A stretch of 53,741 nt of DNA, taken from Candidatus Hydrogenedentota bacterium (GTDB lineage Bacteria > Hydrogenedentota > Hydrogenedentia > Hydrogenedentales > JAGMZX01). Numbering within the stretch: position 1 is the stretch's first letter; the number at the start of each line of letters is the position of its first letter. Both the position numbers and the translations under genes were made by a program. This document shows positions 17,024 through 25,063 of this stretch, in pieces. Under the pieces are notes generated by a model, which made no database searches, was not told the origin of the DNA, and worked only from the letters and a program-made list of their open reading frames with translations. The DNA lies in NCBI GenBank assembly GCA_029556545.1, contig JAKQEQ010000121.1, positions 1 to 53,741 of the forward strand. The letters run 5' to 3'.

Positions 17024-17087
17024 CAGGCTTCAGCCTGTCTTGAAGGGTGTTGTGCGGAAAAGACACGCTGAAGCGTGTACTACGAAC
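17024..17087. repeat. Interspersed double-hairpin repeat, copy 1
   Basis: Contains CAGGCTTCAGCCTG (17024-17037) and GACACGCTGAAGCGTGT (17062-17078) followed by ACTACGAAC. This is the reverse complement of the elements at 31695-31748 and 39526-39582. Both arms can form hairpins. It is located between the convergent folD and thiD genes, where it could end transcripts from both sides. Confidence 0.75.
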
Positions 17088-17104
17088 AGGGGACGGCGGC
17101 GCGT

Positions 17105-17917
17105 TTACCTGCGCCACAGGTGGTTGAGCGGGCCGCGGCCGCGGCCGATGGGGATATGATGGCGGATCGCGCCGGTGACGTAGTCCTTGGCGCGGCGGAC
17201 GGCTTCGGGGACGGATTCGCCGCGGGCGAGCCAGGCGGCGATGGCGGATGCGTAGGTGCAGCCGGTGCCGTGGGTGTGGGGCGTGTCGAATCGGGGCGCG
17301 GCGAAGCGTTCGAGGGTGCGTCCGTCGTACAGGTAGTCCACTGCCTCAGGGCCTTCAAGGTGCCCGCCTTTCATGAGCACGTAGCGCGGGCCGAGGGCGT
17401 GAACGCGTTCCGCGGCGCGGCGCAGTTCCGCCTCGGACGCTATCCGCAACCCGGACAACGCTTCCGCCTCGGGGACATTCGGCGTCACGACGATCGCGAG
17501 CGGGAGCAACCTGCGGACGAGGGCGTCGCGGGCGGTCTCGTGGAGCAGGGCGTCACCGCTCTTGGCGACCATGACGGGGTCCACGACGACGTTTTTCGTG
17601 TCGAACCGGCGCAGTTCCGCCGCGACAGCCTCGATAATGGGCGCGGAAGCGAGCATGCCGGTCTTGACGGCGTCCGCGCCAATGTCTTCGAGGACGACGC
17701 GAATTTGGCGGCCCACTTCCTCGGGCGGCACCTCGTGGATGCCGAAAACGCCCTGCGTGTTCTGGGACGTGACGGCGGTGACGGCGGCCATGCCGTAGCA
17801 GCCGAGGACTGTGAAGGTCTTCAAGTCCGCCTCGATGCCCGCGCCGCCGCCCGAGTCGCTGCCGGCGATGGTCATGACGCGGGGAAGCGGCTGGGACTCC
17901 GTGACGGCGGCGGTCAT
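17105..17917 (-). CDS. thiD: Hydroxymethylpyrimidine/phosphomethylpyrimidine kinase
   Basis: Phosphorylates HMP and HMP-phosphate for thiamine synthesis; ribokinase-fold enzyme of 270 residues, cytosolic. ATG 17917 is preferred to 17950 because AAGGAA lies 8 bases before it and the longer form would start inside a repeat. Motifs: TIAGSDSGGGAGIEADLK (about 15-32), the ThiD opening; QNTQGVFGIHEV; DPVMVAKSGDALL; VTPNVPEAEAL; and the anion-hole/catalytic motif HTHGTGCTYASAIAA with the catalytic Asp position occupied by Cys-Thr as in many ThiD (GTGCT). No other thi genes or TPP riboswitch-like sequence were seen nearby, so it is isolated from the rest of the pathway. Confidence 0.94.
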   Translation of the reverse strand: MTAAVTESQPLPRVMTIAGSDSGGGAGIEADLKTFTVLGCYGMAAVTAVTSQNTQGVFGIHEVPPEEVGRQIRVVLEDIGADAVKTGMLASAPIIEAVAAELRRFDTKNVVVDPVMVAKSGDALLHETARDALVRRLLPLAIVVTPNVPEAEALSGLRIASEAELRRAAERVHALGPRYVLMKGGHLEGPEAVDYLYDGRTLERFAAPRFDTPHTHGTGCTYASAIAAWLARGESVPEAVRRAKDYVTGAIRHHIPIGRGRGPLNHLWRR

Positions 17918-17952
17918 AAAGGTGGTTCCTTCATTTGTGCGGCGCGTCATCG

Positions 17953-17992
17953 CTCCCCCTCTCCCCGAGGGAGAGGGTCGGGGTGAGGGTTA
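17953..17992. repeat. GGGAGAGGG palindromic repeat
   Basis: Stem CCCTCTCC (17957-17964) / GGAGAGGG (17970-17977) followed by TCGGGGTGAGGG. This is a very widespread intergenic palindrome in bacteria, with spurious peptides of the SPSPRGRG type. It lies upstream of thiD. Confidence 0.75.
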
Positions 17993-17993
17993 A

Positions 17994-18028
17994 GCGATTG
18001 CGATTATGACTACGAGCACGAGTGCGAA
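17994..18028. repeat. Hexamer array (GATTAT/GAGCAC/GAGTGC type)
   Basis: Degenerate 6-bp tandem units directly after the GGGAGAGGG palindrome, in the gap between thiolase and thiD. Confidence 0.6.
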
Positions 18029-18034
18029 CGGGGG

Positions 18035-19213
18035 TTACACCATCTCCCAGATCGTGGCTTGGCCCATGCCGCCGCCGACGCAGAGGGTCGCGAGGCCGAT
18101 CTTGTTGCCGCGTCGCCGCATCTCGTGGAGCAGGGTGATGATGATCCGCACGCCGGTGCATCCGACGGGGTGGCCGAGGCCGACACCGGAACCGTTGACG
18201 TTCGTGATCTCGCGGTTGAGGCCGAGCAGTTTCTCGCAGGCGATGTACTGCGCGGCGAACGCTTCGTTCAACTCGATCAACTCCATATCGTCGAGGCTGA
18301 GGCCGGTGCGGGCGAGAGCCTGCTTCGTCGCGGGTACGGGACCGTAGCCCATCAACTCGGGCTCGACCGCGCCGAGGCCGTAGCCGCGCAGGCGCGCTAT
18401 CGGCGTCGCGCCGACCGCCTCGGCCTTCTTCGCGCTCATGAGCACGACGGCCGCCGCGGCGTCGTTGATGCCCGAGGCGTTGCCGGCGGTGACGGTGCCG
18501 TCTTTCTTGAACGTGGGCTTGAGCCGCGCCAGTTGCTCCATCGTCAGGCCGGGTCGGAAATGCTCGTCCTTATCGAAAACGATGGGATCGCCCTTCTTTT
18601 GCGGGATTTGTACGGGCAGGATTTCCTCCTTGAATCGTCCTTCCTTCGTCGCGGTTTCGGCGTTGTTGTGGGAGCGGAGGGCCACGATGTCCTGTTCCTC
18701 ACGGCTGATGTTGTATTTCTCGGCGAGGTTCTCGGCGGTGAGGCCCATGATCAGGCCGCTCCACGGGTCCGTCAGTCCGTCCCATACGCCGTCCGCCATG
18801 ACGCCATGCTGGAGTCGCGCGCCCCAGCGCGCCGAATACAGCATATACGGGACGCGGCTCATGACTTCGACGCCGCCCGCGACGACCACGTCCATTTCGC
18901 CGAGCATGATCTGCTGCGCGCCGTAAATCACGGACTGCATGGCGGATGCGCAGTTGCGCTGTATGGTCAACCCCGGCACGGTGATGGGCAGCCCGGCCTT
19001 GAGCGCGGCCACGCGGCCCGTCGTTGCTTCGTCCGTGCGTTGCATGCACTGGCCGACGATGACGTCGTCCACCTCTTCGGGGGCGGCCTTGGCGCGTTGC
19101 AGCGCCTCCTTGATGACCAGCGCCATGAGGTCCGTGGAGGGATAGTCCTTGAGCGCTCCCCCGAACGTGCCGATGGCGGTACGAACTCCGGATACAACAA
19201 CTACTTCGTTCAT
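18035..19213 (-). CDS. Thiolase (acetyl-CoA C-acetyltransferase)
   Basis: Type II thiolase of 392 residues that condenses or cleaves acyl-CoA thioesters; cytosolic. ATG 19213 is chosen for its AAGGAGAAAG site; the upstream extension is Arg-rich and not family-like. The catalytic triad is complete: nucleophile C88 in QRNCASAMQS, H348 in GLGHPVGCTG and C378 in ATLCVGGGMG. EVMSRVPYM and NEAFAAQ are further family motifs. Sequence alone does not separate biosynthetic acetoacetyl-CoA thiolase from a beta-oxidation enzyme. An enoyl-CoA hydratase is encoded at 46572-47354 but far away, and no 3-hydroxyacyl-CoA dehydrogenase lies in the window. An extended -10 (TGCTACGAT, minus strand, 19277-19285) precedes it. 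Confidence 0.95.
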   Translation of the reverse strand: MNEVVVVSGVRTAIGTFGGALKDYPSTDLMALVIKEALQRAKAAPEEVDDVIVGQCMQRTDEATTGRVAALKAGLPITVPGLTIQRNCASAMQSVIYGAQQIMLGEMDVVVAGGVEVMSRVPYMLYSARWGARLQHGVMADGVWDGLTDPWSGLIMGLTAENLAEKYNISREEQDIVALRSHNNAETATKEGRFKEEILPVQIPQKKGDPIVFDKDEHFRPGLTMEQLARLKPTFKKDGTVTAGNASGINDAAAAVVLMSAKKAEAVGATPIARLRGYGLGAVEPELMGYGPVPATKQALARTGLSLDDMELIELNEAFAAQYIACEKLLGLNREITNVNGSGVGLGHPVGCTGVRIIITLLHEMRRRGNKIGLATLCVGGGMGQATIWEMV

Positions 19214-19276
19214 GACGGCTTTCTCCTTCCGTGTTATGTCCCCCGTGCGCCGCGCGCCGCGCGCGGCCATGCGCGT

Positions 19277-19285
19277 ATCGTAGCA
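19277..19285 (-). promoter_or_regulatory. Extended -10 promoter element for the thiolase gene
   Basis: TGCTACGAT on the minus strand, 64 bp before ATG 19213. It matches the TGCTAnnAT form seen in several spacers here. No convincing -35 box. Confidence 0.4.
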
Positions 19286-19287
19286 GG

Positions 19288-20046
19288 CTACCGCGCCAGT
19301 CGCAACGCGAGGGCGGCGGGCGCGCTTTCGGGTTCAAGGACGAAGGGCGCGCGTCGATAGACTTCGCCGGAGGGATCGGTCCAGAGGTCCCAGCCGTGGC
19401 GCATGGCCGCGATCGCGTCCATCTCGCGAAAGGGCGTGCGCAACCCCGCCCCCGTGGCCTTGGCGGTCGCCTCTTTCAAAGTCCACAGCCCGAGGAACAG
19501 GTTGTGCCGGTCGGCGCTCCGCGCCTGCGCCAGGTGCGCCTGCTCCGCGTCGCTCAGCATGCGCTCGATAAGCCCCTCGAGCGACGAGGCGCGACGGGCC
19601 CGCGGGACTTCGACGTCGATCCCGACGGGACCGCACCCGTATACCGCGTAAAGGGCGATGTTCTCCGAATGAGAGACGCTGAAATGAAGGTCAGGGGGAC
19701 CGCATTCCGGGGCGAGGACAGGCTTCCCCTGTTTGTCCGCCCGCAAAGGCACGTCTTGGGGCCGAACCCCGAGATACGCCGCGAGAATATGGCGCAACGC
19801 ACCCCGAAATGCGGCGAAATGCCGGCGCTGTTCGTCGCGGTGGAGACGGGCGGCCCGGTCGCGCTCGGCGGTGTCCAGGCATTCGTAAAGAAACGCGAGG
19901 TCGTCGCTTGCGGGTAACGATAGCCGCCAGACGTGGACGGCTTGGGTCGCCTCGCCGCCGTCGGCCGTCGCGCGGGGCCACACGCGCGGGAAGGCTTCCC
20001 TGCACAGCGCGTCGGGCGCGATCATGAGGCGGCGCAAATCGAGCAT
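19288..20046 (-). CDS. 4'-phosphopantetheinyl transferase, Sfp type
   Basis: Transfers phosphopantetheine from CoA to a carrier-protein serine. The 252-residue length fits the pseudodimeric Sfp/AcpT class rather than the short AcpS. Motifs: KPVLAPECGPPDLHFSVSHSEN (about 108-129, with H121 and H126), GPVGIDVEVPRA with the Mg-binding D144 and E146, and LWTLKEATAKATG with W188, K191, E192 and K196. AAGGAA lies 7 bases upstream of ATG 20046. No polyketide, peptide or fatty-acid synthase gene is adjacent; the preceding gene is a flippase 33 bp upstream. It may serve the primary acyl carrier protein or a megasynthase elsewhere. Confidence 0.92.
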   Translation of the reverse strand: MLDLRRLMIAPDALCREAFPRVWPRATADGGEATQAVHVWRLSLPASDDLAFLYECLDTAERDRAARLHRDEQRRHFAAFRGALRHILAAYLGVRPQDVPLRADKQGKPVLAPECGPPDLHFSVSHSENIALYAVYGCGPVGIDVEVPRARRASSLEGLIERMLSDAEQAHLAQARSADRHNLFLGLWTLKEATAKATGAGLRTPFREMDAIAAMRHGWDLWTDPSGEVYRRAPFVLEPESAPAALALRLAR

Positions 20047-20079
20047 GGCAAGGTTCCTTTGCCTATCGCTCGGGCCGGA

Positions 20080-21441
20080 TCAGGCCTTGATCCAAAAACC
20101 GAGCAGAATAATCCCGGCGGACACGCCAAACGCCGCGAAGTCCAGCGCAGGCATCCAGACGCCGTAGCGCCGGATGAGCAGCGCCTGGGCGGGGTAATAC
20201 ACGACCCGCGACGCGGCGAAGCTGAAAATGACGCCCCACGCGCCGTACAGACCGCCGCCGACGCACATAGCGCCTATCATGCACGCGGATTTGATCGCTT
20301 GAAGCACAAGATGCCGGAATGAGTCGCCTGAACCGAGCAGAACATTCTCGATGGGCACGAGGACCAAGGCGAAGATTGCGCCGACGCTCAACACCTGGAG
20401 CATCTGTCCCGCGCCGTGATAGGCCACGGGGTAGAGGAACGCCACGATCTCAGGCCCGAACACGGTGAGCGCCCACATGGGCGGCAATGACGCGAGCAAG
20501 AGCGCGACCCGAAATCGGAACGCCTGCCGCCGCAGGTGCGCGGTCCCGAGTTCCGCCGCGCGGGAGTACAGGGGAAACAGCACGCGCTGCGCCACGGTTT
20601 CGATCACCGCCACAAGCGTCTGGGCCAGCATGAACGCGATCGAGTAGACACCCAACTCGGTCATGCTCATGAAACCGCCCAGGACGATGCGGTCAAGCTG
20701 TCCGCAGAAGAAGGTCAGGATGCTGCTGATGAACAGCCAGCGTCCGAAGCGGAATAATTGGCGGATGACCTCGCGGTCCAGGGCGAAGCGCATGCCCGGA
20801 CCGCCCAGGGCCACGTGCGACAAGGCCGTCAGGGCCGCGCCGCCCGCCAGCGTCCCTATCGCCAGCGCCCAGACGCTGGGATACACCCAAGCCACCCCGA
20901 TCATGACGATGACGGAGAGCGTGTACGTCGAAAGTTCGAGCAGGATGAGCTTGCCCAGTTCCAGTCGCCGGCGCAGCACGCCCGTCTGTGCGGAGACGGC
21001 AGCCATGAGAATCAGGTTGACGGCCACGACGGGCAAGAGGGCAGCCAATTCCGGTTCGCGGTACAGCATGGCCAGGGGCCAACTCAGCAGACACGCAACC
21101 ACCCACAGCCCCGAGTTCTTCAGGATGTTGACGGTCCAGGCGGTCCGTAGAAACACCGGCTCCTCGCCGCGGGGGTTTTGCACCACGCTCGGCCCCAGGC
21201 CGATATCGGAGAACATCTGGAGCCCCTGAATCACCAGATTGACCAGGACCATCAGTCCAAACGCCTCGGGAAACAACAGGCGCGTCAGAATGAGGTTGCT
21301 CGCGAACCGCAGCGCCTGGCCCGCCCCGTAGCCGCCGAACGTCAGAATGGTCGCGCGCACGGCAGGGTGCCGCAACGAAAGCCGCGCGCCAAAGGCTTGG
21401 GCGAGGCTCGCGGCTTGCTGTTGTTCCTCCTGTTCCACCAT
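20080..21441 (-). CDS. Polysaccharide/lipid-linked oligosaccharide flippase (Wzx-like)
   Basis: A 453-residue integral membrane protein of the MOP flippase superfamily, expected to move lipid-linked oligosaccharides across the inner membrane. ILTFGGYGAGQALRFASNLILTRLLFPEAFG (about 30-62) is the typical first helix, followed by SDIGLGPSVVQNPR. About 12 to 14 hydrophobic segments are spread over the chain, with RIVLGGFMSMTELGVYSIAFMLAQ in the middle, as in Wzx/RfbX proteins. The start is uncertain: GGAGG is only 3 bases before ATG 21441 and would fit GTG 21438 or a GTG at 21453. No glycosyltransferase gene is adjacent, which is unusual; the gene stands next to the phosphopantetheinyl transferase gene. 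Confidence 0.86.
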   Translation of the reverse strand: MVEQEEQQQAASLAQAFGARLSLRHPAVRATILTFGGYGAGQALRFASNLILTRLLFPEAFGLMVLVNLVIQGLQMFSDIGLGPSVVQNPRGEEPVFLRTAWTVNILKNSGLWVVACLLSWPLAMLYREPELAALLPVVAVNLILMAAVSAQTGVLRRRLELGKLILLELSTYTLSVIVMIGVAWVYPSVWALAIGTLAGGAALTALSHVALGGPGMRFALDREVIRQLFRFGRWLFISSILTFFCGQLDRIVLGGFMSMTELGVYSIAFMLAQTLVAVIETVAQRVLFPLYSRAAELGTAHLRRQAFRFRVALLLASLPPMWALTVFGPEIVAFLYPVAYHGAGQMLQVLSVGAIFALVLVPIENVLLGSGDSFRHLVLQAIKSACMIGAMCVGGGLYGAWGVIFSFAASRVVYYPAQALLIRRYGVWMPALDFAAFGVSAGIILLGFWIKA

Positions 21442-21532
21442 AACCCTCCGCACTGGTGTGGCGGCTCAGTCTACCGGGTGCGATGGATGCGCGCAAACAC
21501 GTCGGGCCGGAATGAGAAGGCCGGCGTCCCGA

Positions 21533-22132
21533 TCAGTCGGTGCTCGCGCGACGCTGCTTGTGATCGGCGATAATCGCGTTGAGCACGGCCTGCTTCGCGC
21601 GCGCGCCCATCGGCGAACCCGTATAGCCGTCCACGACGGCTAAATCAATGAACCGCCGGAAGCGGCGATAGTAGAGAACCCAGACCGGCGCGTGGTACGG
21701 GAGAATCGTTTCGACCGCCTCGACGACCGGCTTGTGGCCCTGCCCGCGTCGGCGCAGTATGTATTGAAGCAGACCGCGCCGTGCGGCGGCGACCGCCGTC
21801 CCTTCGTCGAGCGTGGGGGAGAGGGCGTACTCGGACACGTCTCGTTCCGCCAGTTCGCCCGCGCGCTCGAAAAGGGCGAAAGTGCCGGAGCAGCCATCGA
21901 CGGAAACCCAGACCGTGCCGGGGCCGCGGCGCGAGGCGATCGCGAGTTTGATGGCGTAGGCGGGCGTCCAGATACGTTCGATGCGCGGCAGCGCGCCCGG
22001 CGAAACATCGGGATTCGGCGAGACGGCGCGGTTGCGGCCTAGCAGGCCGAACAGATTGCCCCAGCGCGGCCTCGTGAACGCGCGCGCGGCCATGACCGCG
22101 TCAATCCGCGCGGGAAGACAGAGTCGCGTCAC
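21533..22132 (-). CDS. Unknown protein, last gene of the symporter operon
   Basis: I do not recognise this 199-residue protein. The GTG at 22132 is preferred because it overlaps the stop of the preceding gene as GTGA, implying translational coupling; an ATG at 22165 would sit inside that gene. It contains PRIERIWTPAYAIKLAIASRRGPGTVWVSVDGCSG (about 48-82), ending with VDGYTGSPMGARAKQAVLNAI. There is no clear signal peptide or membrane helix. The position suggests a role tied to the symporter and the two small membrane proteins, for example a cytoplasmic partner or regulator, but this is inference only. Confidence 0.7.
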   Translation of the reverse strand: MTRLCLPARIDAVMAARAFTRPRWGNLFGLLGRNRAVSPNPDVSPGALPRIERIWTPAYAIKLAIASRRGPGTVWVSVDGCSGTFALFERAGELAERDVSEYALSPTLDEGTAVAAARRGLLQYILRRRGQGHKPVVEAVETILPYHAPVWVLYYRRFRRFIDLAVVDGYTGSPMGARAKQAVLNAIIADHKQRRASTD

Positions 22133-22386
22133 GCCTGCTTCTTGTTGCGGCGGTGCCATAGCCATCCGTACGCAATGCTGGCGGCGCCAAGCAGCGTGAG
22201 TACAAGCCCGCAGATGAAATTGATGAGGGCCGCATGGGGGCGGTCCAGCGCCCAGATGGTGCCCACCATGACGGGGACGCCAATCGCGGCGATGAAGATG
22301 CCGATGGCGATATAGGTCTCCGCGTCGCGGCGGTGGAAGGTCTCCGGCTCGTACTTGTCCGGTTCTCGATCGAAGATTCCGCTCAT
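22129..22386 (-). CDS. Small membrane protein with two helices (operon)
   Basis: Unrecognised 85-residue protein. ATG 22386 is used because GAGGAA lies 7 bases upstream. Residues 1-22 are charged and hydrophilic (MSGIFDREPDKYEPETFHRRD). Residues about 27-46 (IAIGIFIAAIGVPVMVGTIW) and 53-75 (ALINFICGLVLTLLGAASIAYGW) are two transmembrane helices, and the tail is basic (HRRNKKQA). It begins 16 bp after the other small membrane gene and overlaps the following gene by GTGA. An accessory subunit of the adjacent sodium/solute symporter is a plausible inference. Confidence 0.75.
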   Translation of the reverse strand: MSGIFDREPDKYEPETFHRRDAETYIAIGIFIAAIGVPVMVGTIWALDRPHAALINFICGLVLTLLGAASIAYGWLWHRRNKKQA

Positions 22387-22402
22387 GAGGCGTTCCTCGT
22401 TC

Positions 22403-22681
22403 TCAGTAAAAGTAGAAGTACACAAAGACGTGCGGCAACATCGAGAGCACGGTCCATAGCCGCAGGTCCGTCCAGATGGACCTCACGGCGCGTCCGCGGT
22501 TTACGTAAGGCTCGTGGAGCACCACGCCGACCCAGATCATGGCGCCGATGAAAAAGCCGATGGCGCAAATAGTCGCATAGGGTTGATAGAACTTGCTCAG
22601 GAACGTGTTGGTCGGCGCGAAGATCGGGTGCAAAATCGGGAAGAACATCTTTTCGCAGAATGCCGTAAGAAAGCTCTCCAT
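22403..22681 (-). CDS. Small membrane protein overlapping the symporter stop
   Basis: Unrecognised 92-residue protein. Its ATG shares bases with the symporter stop as TGATG, so translation is probably coupled. Hydrophobic stretches lie at about 8-20, 38-55 (ICAIGFFIGAMIWVGVVL) and 73-92 (RLWTVLSMLPHVFVYFYFY), giving two or three membrane segments and a hydrophobic, Tyr/Phe-rich C-terminus. No family was recognised. Small membrane subunits next to SSS-type transporters exist (for example DUF485/DUF997-type partners of acetate or pantothenate permeases), but the sequence does not obviously match these. Confidence 0.78.
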   Translation of the reverse strand: MESFLTAFCEKMFFPILHPIFAPTNTFLSKFYQPYATICAIGFFIGAMIWVGVVLHEPYVNRGRAVRSIWTDLRLWTVLSMLPHVFVYFYFY

Positions 22682-24237
22682 CAGCCGGAAATCCTTTCCC
22701 GCAACGCGGCCTGGGCCTCGTCATCCTGGACCACCGAACTCCAGACCAGCCCGCGAATTTTCTCATCCGGTTCGGGCGGGGTTAACAGGCTGACCACGAC
22801 CGTGACAATCACGCTGAAGACGAAAGACCACCACGCGACAAAGAGGAAGGGGTCATCCGAGGGGAACAGGTTGGGCGTGTACTTGAGCACGAAGCAGAAG
22901 ATGACACCCAATACCAACCCCGCCAGGCCGCCCCAGCCGGTCGCGCGCCGCCAAATGATGCCCAGCAGCAGGATTGCCAGGGTGGGGCCTTGGAACAACG
23001 ACAGGACCGTCTGAATGAACACGTAGATACTCTCGTTGTCGCCGATGGGCTTGGCCAGGACCGCGGCGAGAATGATGAACATCGCCGTAAACAAGCGCCC
23101 AAGGGTCAGCCCCTGGCGCTCCGTTATCGGTTTCCACCGCAACCAGTGGCGCACTTGCCCGTACAGGTCCGTGACGAAAATGGTCGTCGAGGAGTTCAGC
23201 GTGCCGGAAATGCTTGACATGAGCGCGGCGAAGAGCGCCGCGAACATGAGCCCGCGCAGGCCGGCGGGCAGCAGCAGGCGAATCATCTCGGGCACGGCGC
23301 GGTCCGCGTTGTCGAGGTGCGGCACGAGCACGAGGGCGCACAGGCCCGGCAGCGCGACCATCAGCGGAATGAACGACTTGAGGAACCCGCCGAGGAGCAT
23401 GCCGCCCTTCGCGTCCCATTCCGTGCGCGCGCCGAGGGTGCGCTGCACAATGACCTGATTGCCGCTCATGTAGGCAATGGCCAGGACGATACCGAGCCCG
23501 AACACGATGCCGGTCCAAGGAAAAGGCCCCGTGGTGTCGTGCGGCAGGAGAATCGTGAAGTGGTTCTGGTATTCGGGGCCCATGGCGAGAATTTGCTCGC
23601 GCAGCGAGGTCCAGCCGCCCACCTCCCAGAGCGCGACGCCGAGCAGGCCGAGGCCGCCCACGTACATGACCACCAATTGCACGACGTCCGTGAACACCAC
23701 CGCGGTCAGGCCGCCGGAGAAGGTGTAAAGACCGGTCACGAGCGCCATGATCCATAGTGCCCACATTGGGTCCCAGCCGAGCACCGTGTACATCAGTTTG
23801 TCCGCGGTCACCCACAGCATCACCGCCAGCATCACCATCAGCACCACGGTCCAGATGAAGCCGTTAACGAACTGCACCGCGGTGTTATAGCGCCGCCCCA
23901 GAAATTCGGGAATTGTGAATACGCCCGATCGCCAGAAATAAGGAACAAACACGAACGCGGCGAAGACCATCGCCGGCATCGATCCCATCCAGTCGAAATT
24001 CGCCGCTGAAACCCCGTGCGTGTACGTCGCCCCCGCAACGGCCACGAAGTCCACCGCGCCGATGTCGCTTACGACAATCGAGAACCCGATGGCCCAGAAC
24101 GGCAGCGCCTTGCCCGAAATGAAGAAGTCGTTCGCGTTGCCCACGTAGCGCGTGCAGAACAACCCCAGTAACACGGACCCGAGCATGTACGTGCCGATAA
24201 TCACGATGTCTATCGGCGCAAGACCTATAGTCTCCAT
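22681..24237 (-). CDS. Sodium:solute symporter (SSS family)
   Basis: A 518-residue inner-membrane transporter of the SSS family, which couples solute uptake to sodium entry. It opens with PIDIVIIGTYMLGSVLLGLFCTRY and DFFISGKALPFWAIGFSIVVSDIGAVDFVAVAGATY (about 36-72), the family signature region, followed by about 13 to 14 helices. FSGGLTAVVFTDVVQLVVMY (about 173-192) is the second signature. SSISGTLNSSTTIFVTDLY near 345 contributes a conserved Ser/Thr-rich sodium-site segment. Substrate is unknown; sugars, amino acids and sialic acids are all carried by this family. It is the first of four overlapping or closely spaced genes and has a good promoter at 24306-24334. Confidence 0.93.
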   Translation of the reverse strand: METIGLAPIDIVIIGTYMLGSVLLGLFCTRYVGNANDFFISGKALPFWAIGFSIVVSDIGAVDFVAVAGATYTHGVSAANFDWMGSMPAMVFAAFVFVPYFWRSGVFTIPEFLGRRYNTAVQFVNGFIWTVVLMVMLAVMLWVTADKLMYTVLGWDPMWALWIMALVTGLYTFSGGLTAVVFTDVVQLVVMYVGGLGLLGVALWEVGGWTSLREQILAMGPEYQNHFTILLPHDTTGPFPWTGIVFGLGIVLAIAYMSGNQVIVQRTLGARTEWDAKGGMLLGGFLKSFIPLMVALPGLCALVLVPHLDNADRAVPEMIRLLLPAGLRGLMFAALFAALMSSISGTLNSSTTIFVTDLYGQVRHWLRWKPITERQGLTLGRLFTAMFIILAAVLAKPIGDNESIYVFIQTVLSLFQGPTLAILLLGIIWRRATGWGGLAGLVLGVIFCFVLKYTPNLFPSDDPFLFVAWWSFVFSVIVTVVVSLLTPPEPDEKIRGLVWSSVVQDDEAQAALRERISG

Positions 24238-24305
24238 CCGACGGCTTCCCTGTTGCTCTTGACGACGGCCGGACCCGCGCGCCCACGCCTCACTTCCGAG
24301 GCGCG

Positions 24306-24334
24306 ATTATGACAGATGATCACCGTGCATGCAA
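24306..24334 (-). promoter_or_regulatory. Sigma-70-type promoter for the symporter operon
   Basis: On the minus strand: TTGCAT (24334-24329), 17-bp spacer, CATAAT (24311-24306), followed by a GC-rich discriminator. It lies 68 bp before ATG 24237. Otherwise the 24238-24490 spacer shows no gene. Confidence 0.6.
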
Positions 24335-24490
24335 AGAACGGAAGGCGCCCGCGTGAACGGAAGAGAGGGCTTGCCTGAAATGGCGCGAACCCCAAGACGC
24401 CATGACGGCGCGCCATGCATGAACAAACGCGGAGAACGGCCCGGGCGCCGCTCCCCGCGCGTATCGTGCCTTGTTTGTCCCCGTCGTTGC

Positions 24491-24940
24491 CTACAGGACC
24501 TGGAGATTGCTCTTGGTCCCAACCGGCACGCTACCGAAGCCCGTCTCTTCCGCCTCGTAGCTGACGACCTTCAGGGCGTTCGCCTTCTTGAAATAGAGGC
24601 CGGTGACGGTCACATTCGCGCCCTGGTGCTGTTCGCCAATCAACAGGGGCTCGGCCTGCTTTGTAGGCAGGTAGTGGAGCGTTGTGCCTTCCAGGTCGGA
24701 AAGCAGGTTGTTGTCCTTGTCAAGGGCCGCGCCCACCTTCAAGGCGTTCATCGTCGCATACGCGCTGTTCGCGCCGGCCACGTCATCCTTCGCCAGTTCG
24801 CACAGCACGCAGTAGTTTACGCCCTCGACCACGACTTCGATAGGCTTCTCGACATCCTGTTCCTGCGCCAGGACCGCCGTCACGCCAAACGTCGCCAGCA
24901 TGGCCGTCGCTGCAATTGTTACCGCCAATAACTTCTTCAT
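24491..24940 (-). CDS. Exported CXXC protein, unknown function
   Basis: A 149-residue protein with a clear Sec signal peptide (MKKLLAVTIAATAMLATFGVTAVLAQ, cleavage near 25). The mature part contains one CXXC pair in VNYCVLCELAKDD (about 42-54), without a following His, so it is not a c-type haem site; thiol redox or metal binding is possible. The second half (LHYLPTKQAEPLLIGEQHQGANVTVTGLYFKKANALKVVSYE) has alternating strands reminiscent of a small OB-like barrel. I do not know the family. It is flanked by the symporter operon and the CHAT-like gene, all on the minus strand but with separate spacers. A TATACT (25022-25017, minus) lies 77 bp upstream. Confidence 0.72.
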   Translation of the reverse strand: MKKLLAVTIAATAMLATFGVTAVLAQEQDVEKPIEVVVEGVNYCVLCELAKDDVAGANSAYATMNALKVGAALDKDNNLLSDLEGTTLHYLPTKQAEPLLIGEQHQGANVTVTGLYFKKANALKVVSYEAEETGFGSVPVGTKSNLQVL

Positions 24941-25063
24941 GCTACTTCTCCTCTAGAGCTTTTCGGGTTGACTTCCGGGCTTCGCGCCCGTCGTACGAAT
25001 CATCAAGCGGAGTTACAGTATATCCATTAGACGCGCGACAGTTCCACCTTATTCAAGCTGCGC

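Noticed and set aside
17918-18034. TPP riboswitch upstream of thiD
   Set aside because: The spacer holds a palindromic repeat and a hexamer array; I see no CTGAGA/thi-box-like pairing.
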